Shown in pieces: positions 44,872-53,970 of a stretch of 61,743 bases of DNA (positions are counted from its first letter, which is position 1; each line of letters opens with the position of its first letter). Made by a program: the position numbers and the translations under genes. The notes below the pieces were generated by a model. That model made no database searches. It was not told where the DNA came from and saw only the letters and a program-made list of their open reading frames with translations. The stretch comes from Actinomycetes bacterium. GTDB taxonomy: Bacteria; Actinomycetota; Acidimicrobiia; Acidimicrobiales; RAAP-2. The stretch covers positions 1 to 61,743 of the forward strand of contig JAKAZI010000004.1 of assembly GCA_021809495.1 (NCBI GenBank), read 5' to 3'.

Positions 44872-44955
44872 ATGTCGAAGCGGACCGTGAAGCGCAAGTT
44901 ACGCGCCAAGAAGAAGGCCAACCACGGCAAGAAGCCGAACTGCGGCCGCGGCTAG
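44872..44955 (+). CDS. Tiny large-subunit ribosomal protein bL37
   Basis: A 27-residue basic protein, MSKRTVKRKLRAKKK then ANHGKKPN and a CGRG end. The ANHGK(R/K)PN core is the signature of actinobacterial bL37, found in mycobacterial 50S structures. Its leucine is encoded by the rare TTA codon. Its stop overlaps the stop of the convergent GDPD gene by 3-4 nt. Confidence 0.87.
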   Translation: MSKRTVKRKLRAKKKANHGKKPNCGRG

Positions 44956-45803
44956 CGAGCACCGTCCCACGTCAGTCCCCGTCGAGCGATCGTCTCGGCG
45001 AGCATCGACGGACGGTCACTCACCAGCCCGTCGACCCCCAGGTCGAGCAGTCGATCCATCCCTGACTGGTCGTTGATCGTCCAGACGTGCACGGCGACGC
45101 CCGCGGCGTGGGCGGCGGCGACGAATCGCTCGTCGACCACCGTCACGTCGCCGTAGGTCTCGGGTACCTGGAAGGCGACCACCGGCGGCACCACGGGCCG
45201 GGCCTCGGACCTCGAGAAGAAGAACGCCGCCGTCTCCTCGGTCGCCGCCGACGTCGCAACCCCCGGCGCGGCGCGGCGAAACGCGTCGATCGCGCGGTCG
45301 AGGAATGACGCGACGATCACGCGCTGGGCGCAGTCGAGACGAGCGATCTCACGGGCGAGTAGCTCCTCGTACGCGGCGACCTCGGGCGCGGTCTGCTTGA
45401 TGTCGAGGTTGAGCAGCACGCCGGGCACACCGGTCACGACCTCCTCGAGGGTGGCCACCCCGAAGCGACGGTCCTGGGGGGCCCGGCCGCGCCACGGGTA
45501 GGCCGCGGCCTCGCGGCTGGGCGACGCCGTCTCGCCGGGAATGAACCAGTACGCGTTGTCAAGCTCGCGCAGTTGGGCGAGGGTCATCGAGCTGATCGCG
45601 CCGCGCCCGTCGGTCGTGCGATCGACGGTCTCGTCGTGGCAGACCACGAGGTGGCGATCCGCGGTGGCGTGCACGTCGAGTTCGATGGCCGTGGCGCCCG
45701 CGGCGACGGCTCGCTCGATGGCGAAGATGGTCGACGAGGGGGCCTCGAACGAACCACCCTGGTGCGCGAAGGCGATCACCCGCCGATCGAGCCAGTCACT
45801 CAC
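44952..45803 (-). CDS. Glycerophosphodiester phosphodiesterase
   Basis: A 283-residue GDPD-family TIM barrel that hydrolyses glycerophosphodiesters to glycerol-3-phosphate and an alcohol. Motifs: FAHQGGSFEAPSST (HxGG in place of HRG), ELDVHATADRHLVVCHDE, the second-half LDIKQ, and VWTINDQSGMDRLLDLGVDGLVSDRP. GTG 45803 overlaps the DUF3817 stop (GTGA). No signal peptide. Confidence 0.9.
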   Translation of the reverse strand: MSDWLDRRVIAFAHQGGSFEAPSSTIFAIERAVAAGATAIELDVHATADRHLVVCHDETVDRTTDGRGAISSMTLAQLRELDNAYWFIPGETASPSREAAAYPWRGRAPQDRRFGVATLEEVVTGVPGVLLNLDIKQTAPEVAAYEELLAREIARLDCAQRVIVASFLDRAIDAFRRAAPGVATSAATEETAAFFFSRSEARPVVPPVVAFQVPETYGDVTVVDERFVAAAHAAGVAVHVWTINDQSGMDRLLDLGVDGLVSDRPSMLAETIARRGLTWDGAR

Positions 45804-46126
45804 ATCGAGTTCGCCCGCAACTCGGCCGTGCGCAACGCCACGCGGTGCTCCATGTAAAAGGCGAGCCCCGGCACGAAGCCCGCGAGCAGCATCAACACGA
45901 GTAGCCCGAAGTGCAACCGGGCCTTCAGCGTGAACTGGAAGCACATCACCAGGTAGATCGGATAGAGCACCACCCCGTGACCGATGCCGACGACGGTGAC
46001 GAGAGGTTTCAGCCGGGTCCACAGCGACAGGTCCACGGTGTGCAGGATCAGGAACACGACGAGCACCATCAAGGTCGTTCCGGTGACAAAGGACATCACG
46101 CGATATCGCCGGAACGCCGCCTGCAC
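45800..46126 (-). CDS. DUF3817 membrane protein
   Basis: A 108-residue protein with three membrane helices, starting VQAAFRRYRVMSFVTG, which matches the DUF3817 domain. GTG 46126 overlaps the previous stop (TAGTG). The family is widespread in actinobacteria with no known function. Its C-terminus contains an unusual Met-Stop joined to the GDPD start. Confidence 0.8.
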   Translation of the reverse strand: MQAAFRRYRVMSFVTGTTLMVLVVFLILHTVDLSLWTRLKPLVTVVGIGHGVVLYPIYLVMCFQFTLKARLHFGLLVLMLLAGFVPGLAFYMEHRVALRTAELRANSM

Positions 46127-46497
46127 TAGTGGCCCCAGAGTTTCTTCTTTGAGCGCTCCGCCAACTGCTCGAGGTGGTCGTTGTACGCCGCGAGGTCCGG
46201 GTCCTCGGCGTCGTCGCGCTGGCGGGCCTGGCGGGCCTCGAGGCGCATCTTCTCCTCGTAGGCCCGGCGCTCGAGCTCGTCGTCTTCGCTGACGCGGTCG
46301 ATGTTGAGCAGCGCGTACCAGCCGAGCACACCGAGCACACCGAAGACCGGCCACTCGATCGAGTACAGAAAGCTGAGCGAGTTACCCTGGACCGCTCGAC
46401 CGACCTGCCACCACGCTGCGGTCGCACTCATCGCGAGCCACGCGATGAGTGCGAGGTGCAGCACCAGGGCCTTTGCACTCAACCACTTCGACTTCAC
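46126..46497 (-). CDS. Two-helix membrane protein with charged tail, SURF1-neighbour type
   Basis: A 123-residue protein: two helices (about residues 8-30 and 45-66, GVLGVLGWYALLNID) and a charged, alpha-helical cytoplasmic tail. It resembles unnamed proteins next to DUF3817 genes in other actinobacteria; I cannot give a function. It is divergent from ctaG, so an oxidase-assembly link is possible but unproven. The GTG start is 6 nt after TAGGAT. Confidence 0.7.
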   Translation of the reverse strand: MKSKWLSAKALVLHLALIAWLAMSATAAWWQVGRAVQGNSLSFLYSIEWPVFGVLGVLGWYALLNIDRVSEDDELERRAYEEKMRLEARQARQRDDAEDPDLAAYNDHLEQLAERSKKKLWGH

Positions 46498-46503
46498 CGG
46501 GCC

Positions 46504-46509
46504 ATCCTA
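46504..46509 (-). promoter_or_regulatory. Leaderless -10 (TAGGAT)
   Basis: TAGGAT lies exactly 6 nt before GTG 46497. It is part of a 48-nt divergent promoter region shared with ctaG. Confidence 0.5.
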
Positions 46510-46533
46510 CTGAGCCTCCCCGTCGCCTCATCC

Positions 46534-46539
46534 TAGGAT
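46534..46539 (+). promoter_or_regulatory. Leaderless -10 (TAGGAT) of ctaG
   Basis: TAGGAT ends 6 nt before GTG 46546; identical hexamer and spacing to its divergent neighbour. Confidence 0.5.
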
Positions 46540-46545
46540 GGGTCG

Positions 46546-47382
46546 GTGTTGTCCGCCGTTACACCCTTCCACTGGCGCGACGCGACCCAATTGGCGCTCG
46601 AACCCGGTGCGATCGCGCTCATGGTGGCCGCGGCGGCGCTCTACGGCTGGGGTCAGCACCGCGTCCGGGACTGGCCCCGGAGCCGCAGCCTCTACTTCTT
46701 CTTGGGCCTGATCGTCACCTTTATCGCGACTGAATCGTTTCTCGGCCGCTACGACCGGGCGTACTTCAGCGACCACATGGTCCAGCACCTCTTGTTGATC
46801 ATGGTCGCCGGCCCGCTCTTTGCCATCTCGACCCCGCTCGACCTCGCGTACGCAGCGGGGACCACGCGTCTGCGAGCCGTGCTCGACGGCCGGATCGTGG
46901 CGCTCGTCACCGAGCCCATCGTGGCTTTCGCCCTCTACTTCGTCTTCATCCCGGTTTCGCACCTGACCGGTCTGTTCAACGAGATGCTGCTGCACGAGTG
47001 GATCCACCAGTTCGAACACCTGGGCTTTCTCGTCGTGGGCTACCTGTTCTTTCGCGTCGCCTTCGGCCTCGAGCGCGGCCACGTGATCCACCCCGGGCTG
47101 CGCCTCGTGTACGTCATGGCCGCCGTTCCGGTCGACACCTTCACGGGACTCGCCCTCGCGATGTCCTCGCACAATCCCTTCTCGGCCTACCGCACCCTGG
47201 CACCGATCGGCTCGACGCCCGCGTCGATTCTCACCAACGTCCAGTTGGGCGGCGCGATCATGTGGATCGGCGGCGACGCCCTGATGCTCCTCGCCTGCAT
47301 CCCCATCGCCGTGGCGTGGGTTCGCTGGGAGACTCGGCGTACCGTCGAACTGGACGCTCGCCTCGACGCCGAGGGCCGCTGA
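46546..47382 (+). CDS. ctaG: Cytochrome c oxidase assembly protein CtaG (caa3 type)
   Basis: A 278-residue protein with about seven membrane helices. The signature HMVQHLLLIMVAGPLF and the C-terminal His-rich helices (HEWIHQFEHLG) match the caa3_CtaG family, implicated in Cu delivery during oxidase assembly. It starts at GTG 46546 (MLSAVTPFHW). Its stop lies 1 nt from the stop of the convergent kinase gene. Confidence 0.9.
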   Translation: MLSAVTPFHWRDATQLALEPGAIALMVAAAALYGWGQHRVRDWPRSRSLYFFLGLIVTFIATESFLGRYDRAYFSDHMVQHLLLIMVAGPLFAISTPLDLAYAAGTTRLRAVLDGRIVALVTEPIVAFALYFVFIPVSHLTGLFNEMLLHEWIHQFEHLGFLVVGYLFFRVAFGLERGHVIHPGLRLVYVMAAVPVDTFTGLALAMSSHNPFSAYRTLAPIGSTPASILTNVQLGGAIMWIGGDALMLLACIPIAVAWVRWETRRTVELDARLDAEGR

Positions 47383-47383
47383 G

Positions 47384-48421
47384 CTAGAGCAGACCGACTT
47401 CGATAGCCAGTGCTTCGAGGTCGGTCTCGGGGCGCGCGCCCAGGTGCTTGATGATCTCGCCCGCGCAGAGCGAGCCGAGTTCGGCCGCCTCGATGGGGTC
47501 GGCCCCGAGCGCGAGGCCGTAGAGGAAGCCCGCGGCGAACATGTCGCCCGCCCCGTTCTGGTCGACGACCTCGTCGACCTCGCTGGCGGGAACCGACACG
47601 ACCCCACTGGTGGTCAGGACGTCGGCGCCGAGCGGTCCGCGCGTGACCACCGCGAGTACCCCGAGCTCGTCGAGGGCCGCGAAGGCTCCCTCGAGGTCGG
47701 TGACCTGAAAGAGGGCGAGGATCTCGGCCTCGTTGGCGAGCAGCACGTCGACGTAGTTGGTCACGAGGTCCAAGAAGTCGCGGCGGTGGCGCTCCACGCA
47801 GAACATGTCCGACAGCGACAGCGCGACCATCGAGTCGTGTTGGTGGGCGAAGTCCACGACCTTCTGGATCGCCATCTTGGCCGGGGGCAGATCGTAGAGG
47901 TAGCCCTCGATGTAGGTGATCTCCGAACGGGCGATCAGGCGTTCGTTGATGTCGGCGACGTGGAGCCGGTTCGAGGCGCCCAGGTAGGTCGCCATCGTGC
48001 GCTGGGCGTCGTCGGTAATGAAGACGTGGCAGCGACCCGTGGCGCCCTCCTCGGGCGAGGCGATCGCGAGGTCGAGCTCGACGCCCATGGTGCGCAGGTC
48101 GTGGGTGAAGCGCTCGCCGAACTCGTCGTCGGCGACCTTGCCGATGTAGCCGCAGGTCCCACCGAGCGCCGCGATCCCCGCGATCGAGTTCGCGACCGAG
48201 CCGCCCGACATCTGGATCGTCGGGCCCATCGATTGGTAAAACGTGTCCAGCTGGTCTTCGTCGATCAGCGTCATGGACGACTTGACCAGGCCCAAGTCGT
48301 GGTAGACCTCGGCCGAATCGCGCGCGATGATGTCGAGCATGGCGTTGCCGATTCCGGTGACCGCGAGCCTCGTCGGCCCCGGCTTGAGGCGAAGTGAGAC
48401 GGGTGTCGGAGGAGTTGTCAC
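47384..48421 (-). CDS. PfkB-family carbohydrate/nucleoside kinase (adenosine kinase-like)
   Basis: A 345-residue ribokinase-fold enzyme. Substrate-site GGSVANSIAGIAALGG and C-terminal ATP/catalytic motif DQNGAGDMFAAGFLYG (catalytic Asp). The actinobacterial adenosine kinase group and several sugar kinases have this layout, so the substrate is uncertain. A TACGCT -10 lies 6 nt before the GTG start. Confidence 0.85.
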   Translation of the reverse strand: MTTPPTPVSLRLKPGPTRLAVTGIGNAMLDIIARDSAEVYHDLGLVKSSMTLIDEDQLDTFYQSMGPTIQMSGGSVANSIAGIAALGGTCGYIGKVADDEFGERFTHDLRTMGVELDLAIASPEEGATGRCHVFITDDAQRTMATYLGASNRLHVADINERLIARSEITYIEGYLYDLPPAKMAIQKVVDFAHQHDSMVALSLSDMFCVERHRRDFLDLVTNYVDVLLANEAEILALFQVTDLEGAFAALDELGVLAVVTRGPLGADVLTTSGVVSVPASEVDEVVDQNGAGDMFAAGFLYGLALGADPIEAAELGSLCAGEIIKHLGARPETDLEALAIEVGLL

Positions 48422-48427
48422 TTAGCG

Positions 48428-48433
48428 AGCGTA
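48428..48433 (-). promoter_or_regulatory. Leaderless -10 (TACGCT) of PfkB kinase gene
   Basis: TACGCT lies 6 nt before GTG 48421; the divergent pepN promoter is 13 nt away. Confidence 0.5.
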
Positions 48434-48446
48434 GAAGATTTGCCTC

Positions 48447-48452
48447 TAGTGT
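48447..48452 (+). promoter_or_regulatory. Leaderless -10 (TAGTGT) of pepN
   Basis: TAGTGT ends 8 nt before ATG 48461; no Shine-Dalgarno. Confidence 0.5.
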
Positions 48453-48460
48453 TTCCAACT

Positions 48461-50962
48461 ATGACTTCCCCCAACCCCTTCCGCCTGCCACGCACCATCG
48501 TCCCTCGCGCCTACCGGATCTTTCTGACCCCCGACCTCGACGCGGCCACTTTCGTCGGGCGCGTCGAGATCGACGTCCACGTGACCGAGCCCGTCGAGGT
48601 CGTCACGATGCACTCGAAGAACCTCGACCTCGGCCCCGCGACGCTCACCGGCCAGGGCAGGAGTTATCGCTCCGACGCGCCGGCCTTTGACGAGACCTAC
48701 GAGACGGTCGCCTTCGCCTTCCACGAGACGCTGCCCGTCGGTCAGGCGACGATCGAGATCGCCTTCACCGGCGCGATCAACGACCAGTTGGCGGGCTTCT
48801 ACCGCTCGACCTACACCGACGAGGCCGGCGTGACCCACACGATCGCCACGACCCAGTTCGAGCACTCCGACGCCCGACAGGCCTTCCCCTGCTTCGACGA
48901 GCCGTCCTTCAAGGCCACGTTCCAGGTCAACCTGACGGTGCCGAGTCACCTCGCGGCCATCTCCAACTCGCCCGAGATCGAGAACACCGACCTTGGCAAC
49001 GGACAGCGTTCGGTGCGCTTCGCCCCGACGATGGTCATGTCCACCTACCTCGTGGCCTTCGTCGTGGGACCGTTCGAGTCCACCGACGTGCTCGACGTTG
49101 ACGGCGTGCCGCTGCGCGTCGTCTACCCCGCCGGCAAGGGCCACCTCACCGCGCTCGCCCTCGAGGCCGGCGCCTTCGCGCTGCGCTTCTTCGGCGACTA
49201 CTTCGCCATCCCCTACCCCGGCGAGAAGCTCGACATGATCGCGATCCCCGACTTCGCCTTCGGCGCCATGGAGAACCTCGGCTGCGTGACCTACCGCGAG
49301 ACGGCCCTGCTAGTGGACCCGTCGAGCGCCTCGGCCGCCGAGATCCAGCGCGTCGCCGAAGTCGTTCACCACGAGATCGCCCACATGTGGTTCGGCGACC
49401 TGGTGACCATGGAGTGGTGGGAGGGGATCTGGCTCAACGAAGCGTTCGCGACCTTCATGCAGCTGGTCTGCACCGACGCCTTCCGCCCGCAGTGGCACAT
49501 CTGGACCGACCAAGCCGTCCTGCGCGACCTGGCCATGCACCTCGACGGTCTGGCCGCGACCCGGGCGATCGAGTACGAAGTCATCTCCCCCGACGACACC
49601 CAGGGCATGTTCGACGCGCTGACCTACGAAAAGGGCGGCTCGGTGCTGCGCATGCTCGAGCAGTACCTCGGGGCGACCACATTCCGTGACGGCATCCGCC
49701 ACTACCTGGCCAAGCACAGTTACGCCAACACCGTCACCGCCGACCTGTGGGACGCCCTCGAGACCATCTCGGGCCAGCCCGTTCGCGAGATGATGGACAC
49801 CTGGATCCTCCAGGGGGGTCACCCGATGGTGACCCTCGCCGACGGCCGATTGAGCCAGGCGCCCTTCGTGTTCGCGGACCCCGCCCACAAGGGGGCGATC
49901 GGTGACCACTGGCTCGTGCCGGTGCTGACCCGGTCGCTCGAGGGCGGCGAGGCGTCCCACCACCTGCTGCGCGACGAGCCGATCACGGTGAGTGACGCGG
50001 CACCCGTACTGCTCAACGCCGGTGGTTCGGGCTTCTTCCGGTCGCGCTACGCGCCCGCGGAGCTGGCCGCGATCGCGGCGAGGCTCGGCGAGCTCGACGA
50101 GCTCGAACGCGCCACGCTCGTCGCTGACGCGTGGGCGCTCTTGTTCGCGAGCGAGATCACCTGGTCCGACTTCTACACCGTGGCCGCCGGGCTCGGCGAT
50201 GAGAACGAGCCCACGCCGTGGACCTTCGTCGCGACGGCGATCGACATGGTGCACCGGGCGCTGCCCGCCCCGGCGCGCGAGACCCTCGCGGCCCAGGTCC
50301 GCCCGCTCGCCGAAGCGCCGTTCGCGCGTCTCGGCTGGGACCGGCGCGAGGGTGAAGAGCCGCTCACCGGCCAGCTGCGCGCGATCGCGATTGGACTGCT
50401 CGGCACCGTCTGTCACGACCAAGACGTGCGCGACGAAGCGCGGCGTCGATTCGAGTCCGGGGTCATGGACGGCGACCTCGCGTCGGTGATCCTGCGCATC
50501 GTGGCCGACCAAGGCAGACCGGGCGACTACGAGACCTTCCTCGAGCGCTACCGCGCCGCAGCCTCACCCCAGGAGTCCCTGCGCTACCAGTACGCCATGG
50601 GTGCCTTCAGCGACGAGACCATCGCCCTGGACGCGGCCGAACGCTGTTTCAGCGAGTTCCGCAGTCAAGACTCCCCCCTGGTCTTGCCGCACCTGATGCG
50701 CAACGAGACGACCGGACCCGCCGTGTGGCGCTACCTCACGCGCCGATGGGACGACGCGCTCGCCCGGTTCTCGCCGAGCCACTACGCCCGTCTCGTGTCG
50801 GGCGTGCCGACCTTCATCAACGACGCGGCCCTCGCCGACGAGGTGGAGGCGTTCCACCGGGCCCACCCGGTCGTCGGCGGCTACCCCGCCTCGGTCGAAC
50901 AGCAGATCGAACGCATGCGCGTCGGTCAGGTCTTCGCCACCGCGATTCGACGTCAGTTCTAA
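48461..50962 (+). CDS. pepN: Aminopeptidase N (M1 metallopeptidase)
   Basis: An 833-residue M1 aminopeptidase. N-terminal beta domain, exopeptidase motif GAMEN (in FGAMENLGCVTYRE), zinc site HEIAHMWFGD with the third ligand Glu in WLNEAFATFMQ, and a C-terminal ERAP1-like helical domain. ATG 48461 was chosen from the promoter position; an in-frame ATG 21 nt upstream would lie inside the -10. Followed after 4 nt by the GDT1-family gene, so probably an operon. Confidence 0.95.
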   Translation: MTSPNPFRLPRTIVPRAYRIFLTPDLDAATFVGRVEIDVHVTEPVEVVTMHSKNLDLGPATLTGQGRSYRSDAPAFDETYETVAFAFHETLPVGQATIEIAFTGAINDQLAGFYRSTYTDEAGVTHTIATTQFEHSDARQAFPCFDEPSFKATFQVNLTVPSHLAAISNSPEIENTDLGNGQRSVRFAPTMVMSTYLVAFVVGPFESTDVLDVDGVPLRVVYPAGKGHLTALALEAGAFALRFFGDYFAIPYPGEKLDMIAIPDFAFGAMENLGCVTYRETALLVDPSSASAAEIQRVAEVVHHEIAHMWFGDLVTMEWWEGIWLNEAFATFMQLVCTDAFRPQWHIWTDQAVLRDLAMHLDGLAATRAIEYEVISPDDTQGMFDALTYEKGGSVLRMLEQYLGATTFRDGIRHYLAKHSYANTVTADLWDALETISGQPVREMMDTWILQGGHPMVTLADGRLSQAPFVFADPAHKGAIGDHWLVPVLTRSLEGGEASHHLLRDEPITVSDAAPVLLNAGGSGFFRSRYAPAELAAIAARLGELDELERATLVADAWALLFASEITWSDFYTVAAGLGDENEPTPWTFVATAIDMVHRALPAPARETLAAQVRPLAEAPFARLGWDRREGEEPLTGQLRAIAIGLLGTVCHDQDVRDEARRRFESGVMDGDLASVILRIVADQGRPGDYETFLERYRAAASPQESLRYQYAMGAFSDETIALDAAERCFSEFRSQDSPLVLPHLMRNETTGPAVWRYLTRRWDDALARFSPSHYARLVSGVPTFINDAALADEVEAFHRAHPVVGGYPASVEQQIERMRVGQVFATAIRRQF

Positions 50963-50966
50963 CACC

Positions 50967-51557
50967 ATGTCCGTGGGCGCCTTCCTCGGGATCATGGTGC
51001 TCATGTTCCTGCTGGAACTGCCCGACAAGACGATGGTCGCGACAATCGTGATGTCGACGCGGGCGCGACCGACGTCGATCGTGATGGGCGCGTCGGCTGG
51101 TTTCGTCGTCCAGATGGGCATCGCGGTCGCCGCCGGCAGCGCGCTCACCCTGCTGCCCGCGCGACCCAAGGAGCTCGTCATCGCGGCGCTCTTCCTTGGC
51201 GGCGCGGCCTACCTGCTCTTCGTCCCCGAGAAGGTCGAAGAGCGCGAGGGTGAGCGCGAAGCCCAGCGCGAACGGGTCGGCACGCGCTGGAAGGAGGTCA
51301 CGACCGCCTTCAGCGTGATCTTCCTCGGCGAATTCGGCGACCTCACCCAGATCCAGGCCGCGAACCTGAGCGCGAAGACCCACCAGCCCGTGGAGGTCTT
51401 CGTCGCCTCGTCGCTGGCGATGATCGCCGTCTCGTTCCTCGGCGCCTTCGGCGGACGGGCCCTGCAGCGGATCGTCCCCCTCCGGTTCATCCGCCTGGGC
51501 GGCGGGGTCGTCTTCGCGGTACTCGGCCTCTACACGCTCGTCGAGGCGTTGCGGTGA
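50967..51557 (+). CDS. GDT1/TMEM165-family cation transporter
   Basis: A 196-residue protein with six helices in two halves, each with the family ExGD motif in variant form: ELPDKT in the first and EFGDLT in the second. The middle loop is charged (a run of Glu and Arg). GDT1/MneA-type proteins export Mn2+ or exchange Ca2+. ATG begins 4 nt after the pepN stop; pepN is a metalloenzyme, but no direct link is known. Confidence 0.82.
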   Translation: MSVGAFLGIMVLMFLLELPDKTMVATIVMSTRARPTSIVMGASAGFVVQMGIAVAAGSALTLLPARPKELVIAALFLGGAAYLLFVPEKVEEREGEREAQRERVGTRWKEVTTAFSVIFLGEFGDLTQIQAANLSAKTHQPVEVFVASSLAMIAVSFLGAFGGRALQRIVPLRFIRLGGGVVFAVLGLYTLVEALR

Positions 51558-52180
51558 CCTACGAGGAACGGCTCGCGTTCGCCGCGACGGTGAACGGCTT
51601 CATGCCCCCCGACGAGGGTCGCGCGCTGGCGCGCCACGGACTCGCGCGCGCGAGCGAGCGGCCCGGGGGCACCTGGCTCGAGATCGGCGCGTGGTGCGGC
51701 AAGTCCGCGGTCTACCTGGGCGCGGCCGCGGCGACGGGCGAGAGCGTGCTCTACTCGCTCGATCACCACCGCGGCAGCGAGGAGAACCAGTTCGGCTGGG
51801 ACTACCACGATCCGACCCTCGTCGATCCGATCGACGGCCGGCTCAACACGCTGCCCTCGTGGCAGCGCACAATCGCCGTGGCCGGCCTCGAGGAGACCGT
51901 CATCGGCCTCGTCGGCCCGTCGAGCGTCGTCGCCGCCCACTTCGCCCAGCCACTCGACCTGCTGTTCATCGACGGCGGGCACGGCCACGACGTCGCGTGG
52001 GCCGACTACACGGCCTGGACACCCGCGGTGGTCTCCGGTGGCCTCCTCGCGATCCACGACGTCTTCCCCGACCCGGCTGACGGCGGTCGCCCGCCCTACG
52101 AGATCTACCTCGCCGCCCTGGCCGATCGCTTCGTCGAGGTCGACGCCGTCGGTTCGCTGCGGGTGCTACGCGCCAACTAG
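51554..52180 (+). CDS. Class I SAM-dependent methyltransferase (Methyltransf_24-like)
   Basis: A 208-residue protein with the SAM motif WLEIGAWCGKSAVYLG, SLDHHRGSEENQFGW, the motif LDLLFIDGGHGHDVAWAD and IHDVF. This pattern belongs to Methyltransf_24 / macrocin-O-methyltransferase relatives that act on sugars or small molecules. GTG overlaps the GDT1 stop. The 3' end overlaps the convergent toroid enzyme by 15 bp. Confidence 0.8.
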   Translation: MTYEERLAFAATVNGFMPPDEGRALARHGLARASERPGGTWLEIGAWCGKSAVYLGAAAATGESVLYSLDHHRGSEENQFGWDYHDPTLVDPIDGRLNTLPSWQRTIAVAGLEETVIGLVGPSSVVAAHFAQPLDLLFIDGGHGHDVAWADYTAWTPAVVSGGLLAIHDVFPDPADGGRPPYEIYLAALADRFVEVDAVGSLRVLRAN

Positions 52181-53254
52181 GCGCACACAGTCCGGCTCGG
52201 CGACGTCGGCGACGTCGACGAGCACGCCCGCGTCGTGGCGGAACATGCCCGAGGCACCCGACGAGGAGGTGAGCGCGTCGGCGGCGAGCAGGACCGCGGC
52301 GACGGTGTAACTGGTCACCTCGTCACCGGGGAAGATCACCCGCTCGGGGTACGCGAGCCCCGTCCAGTAGGCCCCGTCGTCTCGCCGGTGGCGGTTCGTC
52401 TGTTCGAAGAGCTCGAGGGCCTCGCCGGTCAGCCCGATCGCGTCGAGGGCGAGGACGCACTCGGCCGTCTCGGCGGCGGTCACCCAGTCGTTGGTCGACA
52501 CGCACCGGACCCCGTAGCCGGTCATGACGTGACGCTCCCAGCCGTCGCGGATGCGCCGCGCGCCGGCTTCGCCGGTCAGCGCGCCGCTGATCACGGGGTA
52601 GTACCAGTCCATGGCGAACTCGTTCTTCGGCGCGAAGGCGCCGGGGTGGTGGGCGACCGCGTGGCCGAGGCGCTCCGCGGCGCGCACCCACGCCGGATGG
52701 TCGGAGCCGAGTCGTTCGCCCAGCGTGATCGCGCAGCGCAGCGAGTGGTAGATCGACGACGAACCGGTGAGCAGCGCGTAGGCCTCGGGTCGACCCGCGG
52801 CGTCGATGGACCAGCGAATCGTCCCGTCGTCGAGCTGCCAGCGCAGCACAAAGTCGATCGCGCGCTCCACCACGCCGAAGTGCTCGGCGACGAAGTCCAC
52901 GTCGTCGGTGGCGAGCAGGTAGTGACACAGGCCCGCGGCCACGTAGGCGCAGACGTTGGTGTCCAGGCGCGCGTCGGTGACGTCATCGCCGCGGTAGTAG
53001 TTGAACCAGCTGCCGTCGCCGAGCTGGGTGGCGGCGAGCCACCGGTACGCGGCGCGGGCCGCGTCCTGACGACCGGCCACCGTCAGGGCCATCGCCACTT
53101 CGACGTGGTTCCAGGGGTCGCAGTGACCCCCGTCGAACCACGGCAACTGCCCGTTGGGCCGCTGGAGTCCCGCGAGGAAGTCCGCGCTCGTCGCGACCTG
53201 CTCGGCACTGAGGAGTCCCGGCACCCCACCGAGCTTGGTGGCGAGGATGGTCAC
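52166..53254 (-). CDS. Alpha/alpha-toroid enzyme (prenyltransferase-like or six-hairpin glycosidase-like)
   Basis: A 362-residue, Trp/Asp/Gly-rich alpha/alpha-toroid protein with repeats such as LQRPNGQLPWFDGGHCDPWNH, LDTNVCAYVAAGLCHY, LTGSSSIYHSLRCA, AMDWYYPVISGALTG and VSTNDWVTAAETAECVLAL. Automated annotation tends to call such proteins prenyltransferases by fold, but DPWNH and AMDWYYP look more like a six-hairpin glycosidase. It is the last gene of a GT4-methyltransferase-toroid trio, starting inside the methyltransferase stop (ATGA-type overlap). Confidence 0.65.
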   Translation of the reverse strand: MTILATKLGGVPGLLSAEQVATSADFLAGLQRPNGQLPWFDGGHCDPWNHVEVAMALTVAGRQDAARAAYRWLAATQLGDGSWFNYYRGDDVTDARLDTNVCAYVAAGLCHYLLATDDVDFVAEHFGVVERAIDFVLRWQLDDGTIRWSIDAAGRPEAYALLTGSSSIYHSLRCAITLGERLGSDHPAWVRAAERLGHAVAHHPGAFAPKNEFAMDWYYPVISGALTGEAGARRIRDGWERHVMTGYGVRCVSTNDWVTAAETAECVLALDAIGLTGEALELFEQTNRHRRDDGAYWTGLAYPERVIFPGDEVTSYTVAAVLLAADALTSSSGASGMFRHDAGVLVDVADVAEPDCVRLVGA

Positions 53255-53970
53255 GACGCGGGCTTGTCGAGATAGAAGACGACGGACTTACCCATCACGG
53301 GGGCGAGCACCCGTTCGGCGAGGCGCGTGATCGCCGGACGTTTCACGATGTCCCACACGAGCAGCTTGTGGTAGGCCTTCACGTACCGGTTCTCCTCGTT
53401 AGTCGTCCCGACCAGGCACTTCAGCCACCAATAGGGACTGTGCAACCCGTGGGCGTAGCCGTGTCCTCGTACCCGCAGGCCGACGTCGCGCAACCGCGCC
53501 TCGATCACCGATCGGCGGTAGATGCGCACGTGGCCCCCGGGAACCATGTGGTACTCGTCCGAGAGCGCCCAGTTCACGAGCTCGGGGAAGAACCGCGGCA
53601 CGGTGATCGCCATCGTGCCGCCGCGGCGCAGCACGCGCGCGAGTTCGGCCATGGCCGCGCGATCGTCGGGGATGTGTTCGAGCACCTCGGAACAGATCAC
53701 GCGATCAAAGGACTCGTCGGGAAACGGCAGGTGCAGGGCGTCGCCCTGGACCGCGGCGGCGCGAACGTCGCCGGCGACCAACTCGCCCGCTTCGACCATC
53801 GCGACGAACGTCGCCACGACGCCATCCACCTCGTCGCGCCCGGCGTCGAGGGCCACGACGTCCGCGCCGCGGCGCGCCGCCTCGAAGGCGTGACGTCCGA
53901 ACCCGCAGCCCAGGTCCAAGAGACGGTCGCCCGTGACGAGTCCCAGCCGGTCGTAGTCGGCGGTCAGCAT
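53251..53970 (-). CDS. Class I SAM-dependent methyltransferase (Methyltransf_11-like)
   Basis: A 239-residue protein with LLDLGCGFGRHAFEAARRG (motif I), VVALDAG, and the later ICSEVLEHIPDD and RVLRRGGTMAITVPRFF. The C-terminus has a Trp/Tyr-rich insert (GHGYAHGLHSPYWWLKCLVG). It starts at the last nucleotide of the GT4 stop and is followed by the toroid enzyme, so the three are coexpressed. The substrate is unknown. Confidence 0.83.
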   Translation of the reverse strand: MLTADYDRLGLVTGDRLLDLGCGFGRHAFEAARRGADVVALDAGRDEVDGVVATFVAMVEAGELVAGDVRAAAVQGDALHLPFPDESFDRVICSEVLEHIPDDRAAMAELARVLRRGGTMAITVPRFFPELVNWALSDEYHMVPGGHVRIYRRSVIEARLRDVGLRVRGHGYAHGLHSPYWWLKCLVGTTNEENRYVKAYHKLLVWDIVKRPAITRLAERVLAPVMGKSVVFYLDKPAS

